Part shown: piece after piece, positions 1 through 5,333 of the stretch
Layout: the number at the start of each line of letters is the position of its first letter
Numbering within the stretch: the first letter of the stretch is position 1
NCBI GenBank assembly: GCA_046594225.1
Contig: JBKJPW010000155.1
Coordinates: 1-5,333, forward strand
Direction: 5' to 3'
DNA: 5,333 nt
Origin: UBA4416 sp046594225
GTDB taxonomy: Bacteria; Bacteroidota; Bacteroidia; B-17B0; Aurantibacillaceae
Made by a program: the position numbers and the translations under genes
Notes under the pieces: generated by a model
Databases searched by the model: none
Seen by the model: only the letters and a program-made list of their open reading frames with translations
Told to the model about the DNA's origin: nothing

Positions 1-148
1 ACTTTTAATAGCTTTATTTTAAAATTAGATGGCGCCGGAAATTTCAATTGGGTTAAATGCCATCGCCAGCACTAATATCGCCAGCCAGGCATTTAACCCA
101 ATTGAAATTTCCGGCGCCATCTAATTTTAAAATAAAGCTATTAAAAGT
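1..148. repeat. Perfect 61-bp inverted repeat (fold-back) at the window edge
   Basis: Positions 1-61 are the exact reverse complement of 88-148, with position i pairing with 149-i and no mismatch. The arms flank a 26-nt spacer (62-87), and pairing stops at 62/87 (A opposite A). The spacer contains a 9-nt direct repeat, ATCGCCAGC, at 62-70 and 77-85. The right arm is normal coding sequence of the minus-strand SBBP gene, and the left arm is the same sequence inverted. The left arm runs to the first base of the window, so it may be longer outside. A near-uninterrupted palindrome of this size inside a coding repeat is unlikely to be a natural element. I infer a fold-back chimera from amplification or an assembly end artefact. 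Seeing the repeat is certain; its origin is not. Confidence 0.97.
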
Positions 149-760
149 ACCTGAACTCAAATTCGATATTCCTGTACCCGGATCAAAATCAACAGTGCCG
201 CTAAAACTGCCCGTAATGTATGCGTTTCCAGAAGGATCAACACTAATGGCTTTTCCTGCATCCGAATAAGCATCTCCAAATTTTTTTACCCAACTAAAAT
301 TACCCATGGCATCTAATTTTAAAATAAATATATCAGTCATTCCCATGGCATTGATGTTTTGTGTTCCGGCATTAGGGTCCGCATCTATGGTGTCATTGAA
401 CTCACCTGTGATGAATACACCGCCATTTAAATCCACTGCAATAGAATGACTAAAGGCAAAAGTGTTGCCTCCGATTTTTTTTGCCCAAATGAAACTACCG
501 GACGCATCCGATTTAGTAATAAATATTTCATTAGTACCTGATCCTCCATTGGATGCAAGCGTATAAGTACCTGCACCGGAATCAAAATCAACAACACCCT
601 GAAAGGTGCCCGTGGTATAAATGTTGCCAGACGCATCGAGGGTAATAGCCTCACCTGTTGCAACCGCAGAAAAACCTCCTATTTCTTTCACCCATTGAAA
701 GTTTTGAGCATAAGTGTTAAGGCTGAAAACACTTAAAATAATTAATGTAGTTTTTTTCAT
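53..760 (-). CDS. Secreted SBBP-repeat (beta-propeller-like) protein, 3' end lost in the fold-back
   Basis: This is the N-terminal part of an exported repeat protein. Residues 1-18 form a signal peptide (MKK, hydrophobic core, then TYA|Q cleavage). About three and a half units of 64-69 residues follow, opening at W23, W92, W157 and W221. Each unit reads roughly W-x-K-K-x-G, then A-I-x-x-D-x-x-G-N-x-Y-x-T-G-x-F, then D-F-D-P-x-x-G, then F-I-x-K-L-D-x-x-G-N-F. This matches the SBBP/beta-propeller repeats common in Bacteroidota surface and secreted proteins, many of which end in a type IX secretion sorting domain. No such domain is visible here. The apparent stop (53-55) lies in the inverted copy of the gene's own sequence, so the last few residues (GI and possibly a little more) are not authentic. 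The true gene continues for an unknown length. The start is fixed by the signal peptide. No Bacteroidota promoter is visible between it and sucD. Its substrate or role is unknown. Confidence 0.85.
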   Translation of the reverse strand: MKKTTLIILSVFSLNTYAQNFQWVKEIGGFSAVATGEAITLDASGNIYTTGTFQGVVDFDSGAGTYTLASNGGSGTNEIFITKSDASGSFIWAKKIGGNTFAFSHSIAVDLNGGVFITGEFNDTIDADPNAGTQNINAMGMTDIFILKLDAMGNFSWVKKFGDAYSDAGKAISVDPSGNAYITGSFSGTVDFDPGTGISNLSSGTFNSFILKLDGAGNFNWVKCLAGDISAGDGI

Positions 761-770
761 TGTATCGAGA

Positions 771-804
771 TTAAATTAAAAAAGGCCGTTTTTCTACGGC
801 CTTT
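771..804 (-). terminator. Rho-independent terminator of sucD
   Basis: The arms AAAGGCCGT (781-789) and ACGGCCTTT (796-804) pair perfectly around a 6-nt loop. On the minus strand they are followed by a T-rich tract (780-771). The hairpin begins 27 nt after the sucD stop (832-834, TAG). The plus-strand side also has a T-rich tail (801-810), so it could work in both directions, but only minus-strand genes flank it. Its tail is only about 10 nt from the start codon of the downstream SBBP gene. Confidence 0.88.
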
Positions 805-831
805 CTTTTTGTTTATAAAATGATTGTATAA

Positions 832-1716
832 CTAAGCGTTTACGCCTTTTAATACCGCCGCCATTGTAATTCCAATTGCTGCAGGGCTATCTACTACATG
901 AATACCACACTCACGCATAATATCCATTTTAGCTTGTGCTGTATCATCATGTCCACCAACAATTGCACCTGCGTGACCCATAGTACGACCTGCGGGCGCT
1001 GTTTTGCCTGCTATAAATCCAACAACGGGTTTTTTATTCCCATTAGCTTTAATCCAACGAGCAGCATCTGCTTCGTAGCTTCCACCAATTTCACCAATCA
1101 TGACGATAGCATCCGTTTCAGGATCATTCATTAATAATTCAACGGCATCGCGTGTAGGTGTTCCAATAATTGGATCGCCACCAATACCAATTGCTGTACT
1201 TACTCCTAAACCAGCTTTTGCAACTTGATCAGCAGCTTCGTAAGTTAAAGTTCCTGATTTAGAAACAATACCGATACGACCTTTTTTGAATACGAAACCT
1301 GGCATAATACCAACTTTAGCTTCACCAGCAGTAATTACACCTGGACAGTTAGGCCCAATTAAACGACAAGTTTTTCCTTTTAAATATTCTTTCGTAGCAA
1401 TCATGTCTTTAACAGGAATGCCTTCAGTAATACAAATAATAACTTTAATACCTGCATCAGCAGCTTCCATAATAGCATCAGCAGCAAAAGCAGCCGGTAC
1501 AAAAATGATAGATACATCGGCACCTGCTTTATCAACAGCATCTTGAACAGTGTTAAACACTGGTCTTTCTAAGTGAGTAGTACCACCTTTTCCTGGAGTT
1601 ACTCCACCTACTACATTAGTTCCATATTCAATCATTTGTGTTGCATGAAAAGTCCCCTCTCCACCCGTAAAACCTTGAACTATAACTTTTGAATTTTTGC
1701 CGACTAAAACGCCCAT
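832..1716 (-). CDS. sucD: Succinate-CoA ligase (ADP-forming) subunit alpha
   Basis: This is the alpha subunit of succinyl-CoA synthetase, which in the TCA cycle converts succinyl-CoA, phosphate and ADP (or GDP) to succinate, CoA and ATP (or GTP) in the cytoplasm, working with the beta subunit SucC. The 294 residues match the usual ~290. An N-terminal CoA-binding Rossmann domain carries the loop GFTGGEGTFH (15-24). The middle carries GPNCPGVI (121-128) and the SKSGTLTYE segment (152-160). The ligase domain holds GEIGG (208-212), whose Glu209 corresponds to the Glu that positions the catalytic histidine. The phosphorylated active-site histidine is His248 in GRTMGHAGAIVGG. The wording HDDTAQAKMDIMRECGIHVV after it is typical of Bacteroidota SucD. 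The start gives the usual MG-VLV N-terminus. sucC is not adjacent, so the beta subunit must be encoded elsewhere. The gene appears monocistronic, bounded by terminators at 1965-2000 upstream and 781-804 downstream. Confidence 0.98.
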   Translation of the reverse strand: MGVLVGKNSKVIVQGFTGGEGTFHATQMIEYGTNVVGGVTPGKGGTTHLERPVFNTVQDAVDKAGADVSIIFVPAAFAADAIMEAADAGIKVIICITEGIPVKDMIATKEYLKGKTCRLIGPNCPGVITAGEAKVGIMPGFVFKKGRIGIVSKSGTLTYEAADQVAKAGLGVSTAIGIGGDPIIGTPTRDAVELLMNDPETDAIVMIGEIGGSYEADAARWIKANGNKKPVVGFIAGKTAPAGRTMGHAGAIVGGHDDTAQAKMDIMRECGIHVVDSPAAIGITMAAVLKGVNA

Positions 1717-1964
1717 ATTATTTGTTATTTAGATATTTGTTGAATTTGTGACTTTTATTTTGATGCGCTAATTTAATCAAAAAATGTTATTTCAGATAAT
1801 ATTTCATGTTTTTATTAGACCAAGGCTAATTTTTTCAATATTTATCGTTTTGATAAGCGAGAGTTTAATATTTCACAGAAAATCAACTCAATATTGCTTA
1901 GCATATTTGAACTCATCATCAAGAGTAAAATGATGCAAATTTTGTATTGGACTCTGCAAACAAC
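1717..1964. other. Intergenic leader region of sucD
   Basis: This AT-rich stretch lies between the lipoprotein-unit terminator and the sucD start, and must hold the sucD promoter if that terminator is efficient. I looked on the minus strand for TAnnTTTG with an upstream TTG and found only one-mismatch candidates: TAAATTAG, and TAGCCTTG at 1821-1828. Neither has a well-placed TTG. I see no small gene, tRNA or riboswitch-like structure here. Confidence 0.5.
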
Positions 1965-2000
1965 AAAAAAACCGATTACTATCAAGTAACCGGTTTTTTT
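1965..2000 (-). terminator. Rho-independent terminator of the lipoprotein gene pair
   Basis: The arms at 1965-1980 and 1985-2000 form a 16-bp stem with a 4-nt loop, including a 7-nt A/T flank that supplies the U-tract. Read from the minus strand, all 16 positions pair, one of them as a G-U wobble. Read from the plus strand, that position is an A-C mismatch. The asymmetry supports minus-strand use. The hairpin starts 15 nt after the stop codon of the lipoprotein gene at 2016-2270. Confidence 0.9.
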
Positions 2001-2015
2001 TAATTCAATTTGAGC

Positions 2016-2270
2016 TTATTTTAACATACAGTCATTCTCTGTGGTAACCGTAGTATTTGTATTCACATTAACTGTTTTGCTATGTATACAGGCTAATTTG
2101 GCCGTACGCTTTGTGGTATTTAAATAAACAATATCATTAACCTGATATGAGGAATTTGTATTATTACTATTGACTACCACAGTTGAGGTTTTGCATTCAC
2201 AAACTCTGTCTTTTTTACATGAAGGCAATGTTAAACTAATAACGGCCAACATGAGTATGATTTTTTTCAT
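2016..2270 (-). CDS. Small Cys-rich lipoprotein, paralogue A
   Basis: This 84-residue predicted outer-envelope lipoprotein has no known function. Residues 1-17 are a short type II signal peptide (MKKIILMLAVISLTLP), and the lipobox LPSC places the lipidated cysteine at C18. The mature protein begins CKKDRVCEC, is rich in Thr, Asn and Val, and has four further cysteines at 24, 26, 61 and 81. These could form two disulphides or bind a metal; that is inference. It is clearly paralogous to the gene just upstream (2281-2487): same signal peptide, the identical SCKKDRVC segment, the same CxC, and matching later cysteines (61/49 and 81/65). It differs by about 12 extra residues before Cys61 and 4 extra between Cys61 and Cys81. 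The two genes are 10 nt apart on one strand, so they are probably co-transcribed and end at the terminator at 1965-2000. I recognise the SCKKD-type small lipoprotein style as common in Bacteroidota but cannot assign a named family. Confidence 0.87.
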   Translation of the reverse strand: MKKIILMLAVISLTLPSCKKDRVCECKTSTVVVNSNNTNSSYQVNDIVYLNTTKRTAKLACIHSKTVNVNTNTTVTTENDCMLK

Positions 2271-2280
2271 TTTTTTTGAA

Positions 2281-2487
2281 TTAGTTTAATGAACACGTAT
2301 TGCTGTAAGTTATTCCGTTTTCTGTTTGTGAAGTACTGATACAGTTAGCTTTAGCTTGAGCTTTTGATACATTTACCAATGTAGTTGTTGATGTTCCGTT
2401 GGAATCGCTACAAGAACAAACTCTGTCTTTCTTACAAGATACCATTGATAAGCCTGCAAATGCGGTTAGTAGAAGAATTTTTTTCAT
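2281..2487 (-). CDS. Small Cys-rich lipoprotein, paralogue B
   Basis: This 68-residue predicted lipoprotein is the first gene of a tandem pair. Residues 1-17 are a type II signal peptide with a non-canonical but acceptable lipobox (MVSC), lipidated at C18. The mature part is CKKDRVCSC followed by a Ser/Thr-rich stretch, with cysteines at 24, 26, 49 and 65. An in-frame ATG 57 nt further upstream (2542-2544) would add 19 polar residues before the signal peptide. I chose 2487 because that start puts MKK directly before the hydrophobic core, exactly as in the paralogue. At DNA level the CKKDRVC codons (2416-2436) match those of paralogue A (2199-2219) at 20 of 21 positions, while the rest has diverged, which points to an old duplication under constraint on this segment. 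The function is unknown. No convincing TAnnTTTG promoter was found upstream; TAACTTTA (minus strand, 2524-2531) is the nearest, one base off and without a -33 TTG. Confidence 0.85.
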   Translation of the reverse strand: MKKILLLTAFAGLSMVSCKKDRVCSCSDSNGTSTTTLVNVSKAQAKANCISTSQTENGITYSNTCSLN

Positions 2488-2856
2488 AATTGATTTAGTT
2501 TTATTGTTTAATAATGTTTTTTGTAAAGTTAAACCAATCTTCATACTTTCTACTGTAAAGTGGGATTTATGTAACTATTAAAAATTATAATGTAAAAAAT
2601 CGCATCGATATAGTTAAGATAGTGCCTGCTTAGAAAATAATATGAAGAATTAAAAAAACAGCAATCTTCTGGTTTTCATTTATGGTTGTTTTTTCGAAAA
2701 CGTTGTCTGTAGGATTTGAGGAAAAGCTTAGCTTGTAAATGTCTGTAAGAAATAAACTACAATTAATTTCTCTAAAAAAAGTATTAGAAGAAATTAGACG
2801 TAAAAAAATAAAACTATCCTCAAATGTCTATCTTTGTCCCTATCAATATTTAATTT
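2488..2856. other. Divergent intergenic region, 369 nt
   Basis: This very AT-rich spacer lies between the minus-strand lipoprotein pair and the plus-strand channel homologue, so it must carry both divergent promoters. On the plus side there is a perfect -7 element at 2829-2836. On the minus side I find only weak matches. I see no RNA gene, no long hairpin and no ORF with coding character; the open frame at 2399-2581 on the plus strand is antisense to paralogue B. Confidence 0.6.
2829..2836 (+). promoter_or_regulatory. Putative Bacteroidota -7 element for the channel gene
   Basis: TATCTTTG matches the Bacteroidota -7 consensus TAnnTTTG exactly and ends 20 nt before the ATG at 2857, giving a predicted leader of about 15 nt. 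No TTG/TTTG -33 element lies 17-23 nt upstream, where the sequence is A-rich. The call therefore rests on the -7 box and its position alone. A chance match within a window this size in AT-rich DNA is uncommon but possible. Confidence 0.5.
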
Positions 2857-3822
2857 ATGCAATGTTTTAGTTTTATTTTTCTTATATTAACTTTAAATAG
2901 CTTCTTTTCCCAAAAGGTATTTGCTCAGAATGAAATTCCGGATACAGTTTACTCTGGCATATACATTACCAGCATTCATGATATAGATTTCAAACAAAAA
3001 GAGTATACTGTTAGTTTCTGGCTTTGGTTAAAATATAAAAACGCGGAATTTGATTTTGTGCAAAATCTGGAAGTGCCTCACGCAAAAACTGTTACTAAAT
3101 CTTTTTCTACAGTGGATACTTCAGATAACCAAGTGTATTTATTAATGAAACTGCAATGCGTAATGAAAGATTCCTGGGAGATTAGTAACTTTCCATTCGA
3201 TCGTCAAAAATTAGCACTCTCCATTGAGAACTCGCAATACGACTCCAAGGCATTAGTGTTTGCTGCCGATACATTTGGTAAGTATTTTGATCCTCGTTTC
3301 ACCCTTCATGGCTGGACTATTGATAGCTTTAAAGTTAATACAAACATAAAAGCCTATGAAACAGCCTTTGGTGATGAGCGGCTTTCAAAACCTCATTCTG
3401 AATATGCTTCATATAATGTAAACATTGGCCTGCATCGTAATGCGATGGGTTTGTTCTGGAAAATGTTTATTGGAATGTACCTTGCCTTTTTTATTGCATA
3501 TGTTTGTTTCTTTATTCACGCAGATAGCATTGAGTCGCGTTTTGGTTTAAGTGTAGGATCATTGTTTGCAGTAATTGGAAATAAATACGTCATTGATTCT
3601 TCACTCCCTGAATCTTCTTCTTTTACATTGGTTGACATGCTGCACGGCATTACCTTGTTCTTTATATTTGTAGTGATCGTTTGCACCGTTCACGCTCTCA
3701 ACCAGATAAAAAAACAGGATATAGCAAGGGCAAATCGTTTTGATAACAGGGCAGCCGTTATTGTATTAGCATTGTACGTGATACTTAATGCTTATTTTAT
3801 TTACCAGTCATCGTTGTTTTAA
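2857..3822 (+). CDS. Prokaryotic pentameric ligand-gated ion channel (Cys-loop superfamily) homologue
   Basis: The 321-residue protein has the full layout of a bacterial pLGIC subunit such as GLIC or ELIC (ELIC is also about 320 residues). Residues 1-23 are a signal peptide (VFA|Q). Residues ~30-190 form the ligand-binding-type domain: SGIYITSIHDIDFKQKEYTV followed by FWLWLKYKN (54-62), and W107-x4-FPFDRQ (112-117), the hallmark NFPFD-x-Q loop. As in other prokaryotic members the Cys-loop cysteines are absent; Cys101 is unpaired. Four membrane segments follow: M1 ~198-220, M2 ~228-246, M3 ~258-280, M4 ~299-318, with a short M3-M4 loop (281-298). M2 and the M2-M3 loop read RFGLSVGSLFAVIGNKYVI then DSSLPES, placing the conserved loop proline at 251. 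Anchored there, Glu226 falls at -2' and Asp247 at 19', the positions of acidic pore residues in GLIC, which suggests cation selectivity (inference). The ligand is unknown. It appears to be a single-gene unit with its own -7 box, and I see no terminator after it. The fold-level assignment is by motif reading only. Confidence 0.8.
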   Translation: MQCFSFIFLILTLNSFFSQKVFAQNEIPDTVYSGIYITSIHDIDFKQKEYTVSFWLWLKYKNAEFDFVQNLEVPHAKTVTKSFSTVDTSDNQVYLLMKLQCVMKDSWEISNFPFDRQKLALSIENSQYDSKALVFAADTFGKYFDPRFTLHGWTIDSFKVNTNIKAYETAFGDERLSKPHSEYASYNVNIGLHRNAMGLFWKMFIGMYLAFFIAYVCFFIHADSIESRFGLSVGSLFAVIGNKYVIDSSLPESSSFTLVDMLHGITLFFIFVVIVCTVHALNQIKKQDIARANRFDNRAAVIVLALYVILNAYFIYQSSLF

Positions 3823-3975
3823 TTTGTAATAGTATATTTTCTAGTTGGAATTTCTGAACTAAACAGTGGCTTCATTACCAGAGGAATAGTAAGAAAAGTT
3901 TCCCACTAATATTACGTTTTATAGAATAAAAGTTAATTTACTGTTAAAGCAATTGGCAAATCTTATGAACATGAA

Positions 3976-4006
3976 TTGCTCCAAGTCGCAATAATTAATA
4001 AATTTG
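3976..4006 (+). promoter_or_regulatory. Bacteroidota-type promoter of mnmE
   Basis: TTG (3976-3978) is followed after 20 nt by TAAATTTG (3999-4006), an exact fit to the TTG-N17-23-TAnnTTTG pattern described for Flavobacterium. The -7 box ends only 5 nt before the ATG at 4012, so transcription would start at or within a base or two of the start codon. The -33 TTG sits in the right arm of a weak 7-bp inverted repeat (3948-3954 with 3974-3980), which could be chance. Confidence 0.6.
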
Positions 4007-4011
4007 TTTTA

Positions 4012-5333
4012 ATGGCAAACTATACCTTGAATAACGATACAATTGCAGCCTTAGCAACTTCTCATGGTGCTGGGGCTATTGCCGTAATTAGATTAAGCGG
4101 ACCAAAATCTATTTTAATATGCGAAAACGTATTTTATACAAAATCTTTAAAACATAAAATACTTTCTAATAAAGCTAGTCACACGGCTCATTTTGGACTA
4201 ATTGTAGAAAATGATGTAATTATTGATGAGGTGTTGGTGACTATATTTAAAGCACCAAATACTTATACGGGCGAAGAGATTGTGGAGATTAGTTGTCATG
4301 GTTCAATGTTTATACAACAACAAATTTTACAAGTTTTATTTAAGCATGGAGCGCGACCAGCACAGCCAGGCGAATATACCTTAAGAGCATTTTTAAATGG
4401 GAAGTTAGATTTGAGTCAGGCAGAAGCCGTGGCTGATTTAATTGCTAGTAATTCGGCAACCTCACATCAGGTAGCGATGCAACACATGCGTGGTGGTTTT
4501 AGTAATAAAATTTCTGTGTTGCGTGAGAATTTGTTAAACTTTGCGTCGTTAATTGAATTGGAATTGGATTTTAGTGAAGAAGATGTGGAGTTTGCTGATA
4601 GAACGGATTTAAAAAAACTAATCAATACTATTTTAGGAATTATTGAAAAATTGATTTCAAGTTTTGAAGTAGGTAACGTTATTAAAAATGGAATTCCAGT
4701 TGCTATTGTTGGAAAACCCAATGCCGGCAAATCTACTTTATTAAATGTATTGTTAGATGATGACAGAGCGATAGTAAGCGAAATACCAGGTACAACCCGC
4801 GATACAATTGAAGACGAATTAATTATTGAGGGCGTATTATTTAGATTTATTGATACGGCTGGTATTAGAACTACCACCGATGTGATTGAACAAATTGGTG
4901 TGAATAAAGCCTTTGAAGTGATTAAAAAATCGGCCATTATTATTTATTTGTTCGATACGCATGAGTTGAGTAGGGGAGATTTGGAATTGGAAATGAATGT
5001 GATTAAAGATCATATTGGTACTTCGCAATTATTGGTAGTTGGAAATAAAATTGATTTCGAAAATTTAGAAGAACTGAAACAAGAGTTTGCAGATGTGCCA
5101 GCTATTCAATTTATATCCGCAAAAGAACATAAAAATATTGATGTATTAAAAGCAAAGCTAGTAAGCTTGTTTGATACACGCACGGTAAACACTACCGATA
5201 CTATCGTCACCAATTCGCGCCACGTTAGTTCGTTAAACAATGCGCAAGCTGCTTTGATAAAAGTAAACGAAGGATTAAGTACTCATATACAAAGTGATTT
5301 CTTGGCTTTAGATATTCGTTATGCTTTAGAAGC
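4012..5333 (+). CDS. mnmE: tRNA uridine-5-carboxymethylaminomethyl(34) synthesis GTPase MnmE (3' end cut by window)
   Basis: MnmE, with MnmG, installs the cmnm5 or nm5 group on U34 of the tRNA wobble position in the cytoplasm, using a folate-carried one-carbon unit and GTP hydrolysis. 440 codons are visible and open to the window edge; the family is ~450-470 residues, so only the C-terminal end with the CIGK-type motif is missing. The N-terminal folate-binding domain (1-~120) has GAGAIAVIRLSG (19-30) and GEEIVEISCHG (87-97). The helical domain has RAFLNGKLDLSQAEAVADLI (125-144). The G domain has G1 GKPNAGKS (234-241), G2 GTTRD (260-264), G3 DTAG (281-284), G4 NKID (345-348) and a G5 SAK (369-371). 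Glu293, in TDVIEQIG, corresponds to the catalytic Glu282 of E. coli MnmE. The start is chosen because MANYTLNNDTIAALATSHG is the standard N-terminus. No Shine-Dalgarno is visible, and the promoter abuts the ATG. Confidence 0.97.
   Translation, partial: MANYTLNNDTIAALATSHGAGAIAVIRLSGPKSILICENVFYTKSLKHKILSNKASHTAHFGLIVENDVIIDEVLVTIFKAPNTYTGEEIVEISCHGSMFIQQQILQVLFKHGARPAQPGEYTLRAFLNGKLDLSQAEAVADLIASNSATSHQVAMQHMRGGFSNKISVLRENLLNFASLIELELDFSEEDVEFADRTDLKKLINTILGIIEKLISSFEVGNVIKNGIPVAIVGKPNAGKSTLLNVLLDDDRAIVSEIPGTTRDTIEDELIIEGVLFRFIDTAGIRTTTDVIEQIGVNKAFEVIKKSAIIIYLFDTHELSRGDLELEMNVIKDHIGTSQLLVVGNKIDFENLEELKQEFADVPAIQFISAKEHKNIDVLKAKLVSLFDTRTVNTTDTIVTNSRHVSSLNNAQAALIKVNEGLSTHIQSDFLALDIRYALE

Noticed and set aside
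1..148. Fold-back as a transposon end, integron site or natural terminator
   Set aside because: No transposase, target duplication or T-tract is present, and the arms are simply gene sequence and its inverse, which fits an artefact better.
57..269. Plus-strand open frame across the start of the SBBP region
   Set aside because: It is antisense to the clear SBBP repeat coding sequence, begins in the fold-back and has no protein-family features.
117..328. Repeated CATCTAATTTTAAAATAAA-like strings at about 118 and 309 as a DNA repeat or CRISPR
   Set aside because: They encode the same F-I-L-K-L-D segment in successive SBBP units; there is no array of regular repeats and spacers.
427..663. Minus-strand open frame overlapping the SBBP gene in another frame
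   Set aside because: It lies inside the SBBP gene; the SBBP frame has a signal peptide and repeats, while this one shows only low-complexity hydrophobic residues.
898..1546. Plus-strand open frames opposite sucD (898-1134, 1286-1546)
   Set aside because: They are antisense shadows of a highly conserved gene and lack promoter or family signatures.
2399..2581. Plus-strand 60-aa open frame
   Set aside because: It is antisense to the lipoprotein start region and has no start-site or promoter support.
3948..3980. 7-bp inverted repeat AGCAATT/AATTGCT upstream of mnmE as an operator
   Set aside because: It is short, AT-rich and separated by 19 nt, so chance is likely; noted only because it overlaps the -33 TTG.
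4467..5028. Minus-strand open frames opposite mnmE (4467-4937, 4837-5028)
   Set aside because: They are Ser/Asn/Ile-rich antisense shadows of mnmE, whose GTPase motifs are intact.

Overview
The window looks like Bacteroidota chromosome (Flavobacteriales/Sphingobacteriales/Chitinophagales grade). The signs are an AT-rich base composition, genes without visible Shine-Dalgarno sequences, TAnnTTTG-type -7 promoter elements, an SBBP-repeat secreted protein, small SCKKD-type lipoproteins, and a SucD with Bacteroidota-style wording around the active-site histidine. It reads as ordinary core/accessory chromosome. I see no phage, plasmid, transposase, CRISPR, tRNA or rRNA signal.

Layout, left to right. 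Positions 1-148 form a perfect 61-bp inverted repeat around a 26-nt spacer. It lies inside, and ends, a minus-strand gene for a secreted SBBP-repeat (beta-propeller-like) protein that starts at 760. The natural 3' part of that gene is missing, and the fold-back is most simply an assembly or amplification artefact. Upstream, on the same strand, is sucD (832-1716), the alpha subunit of succinyl-CoA ligase, with a strong hairpin terminator at 781-804. A second minus-strand terminator (1965-2000) closes a pair of tandem paralogous small Cys-rich lipoprotein genes (2016-2270 and 2281-2487).

A 369-nt divergent spacer separates these from plus-strand genes. The first (2857-3822) encodes a 321-aa protein with a signal peptide, a beta-rich extracellular domain carrying an NFPFD-x-Q motif, and four C-terminal membrane segments. 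This is the architecture of a prokaryotic pentameric ligand-gated ion channel (GLIC/ELIC, Cys-loop superfamily), and it is the most interesting protein in the window. The second (4012 to the window end) is mnmE, the tRNA U34-modification GTPase, complete except for its last ~20 residues. It has a good Bacteroidota promoter so close to the ATG that its mRNA may be leaderless.

The genes do not form one pathway. They are separate transcription units: TCA cycle (sucD), tRNA modification (mnmE), and envelope or secreted proteins (SBBP protein, two lipoproteins, channel homologue). I found no clear new multi-gene system. The points worth a second look are the divergent channel homologue with its unusual M2 segment, the tandem lipoprotein pair, the possible leaderless mnmE, and the terminal fold-back that corrupts the SBBP gene.
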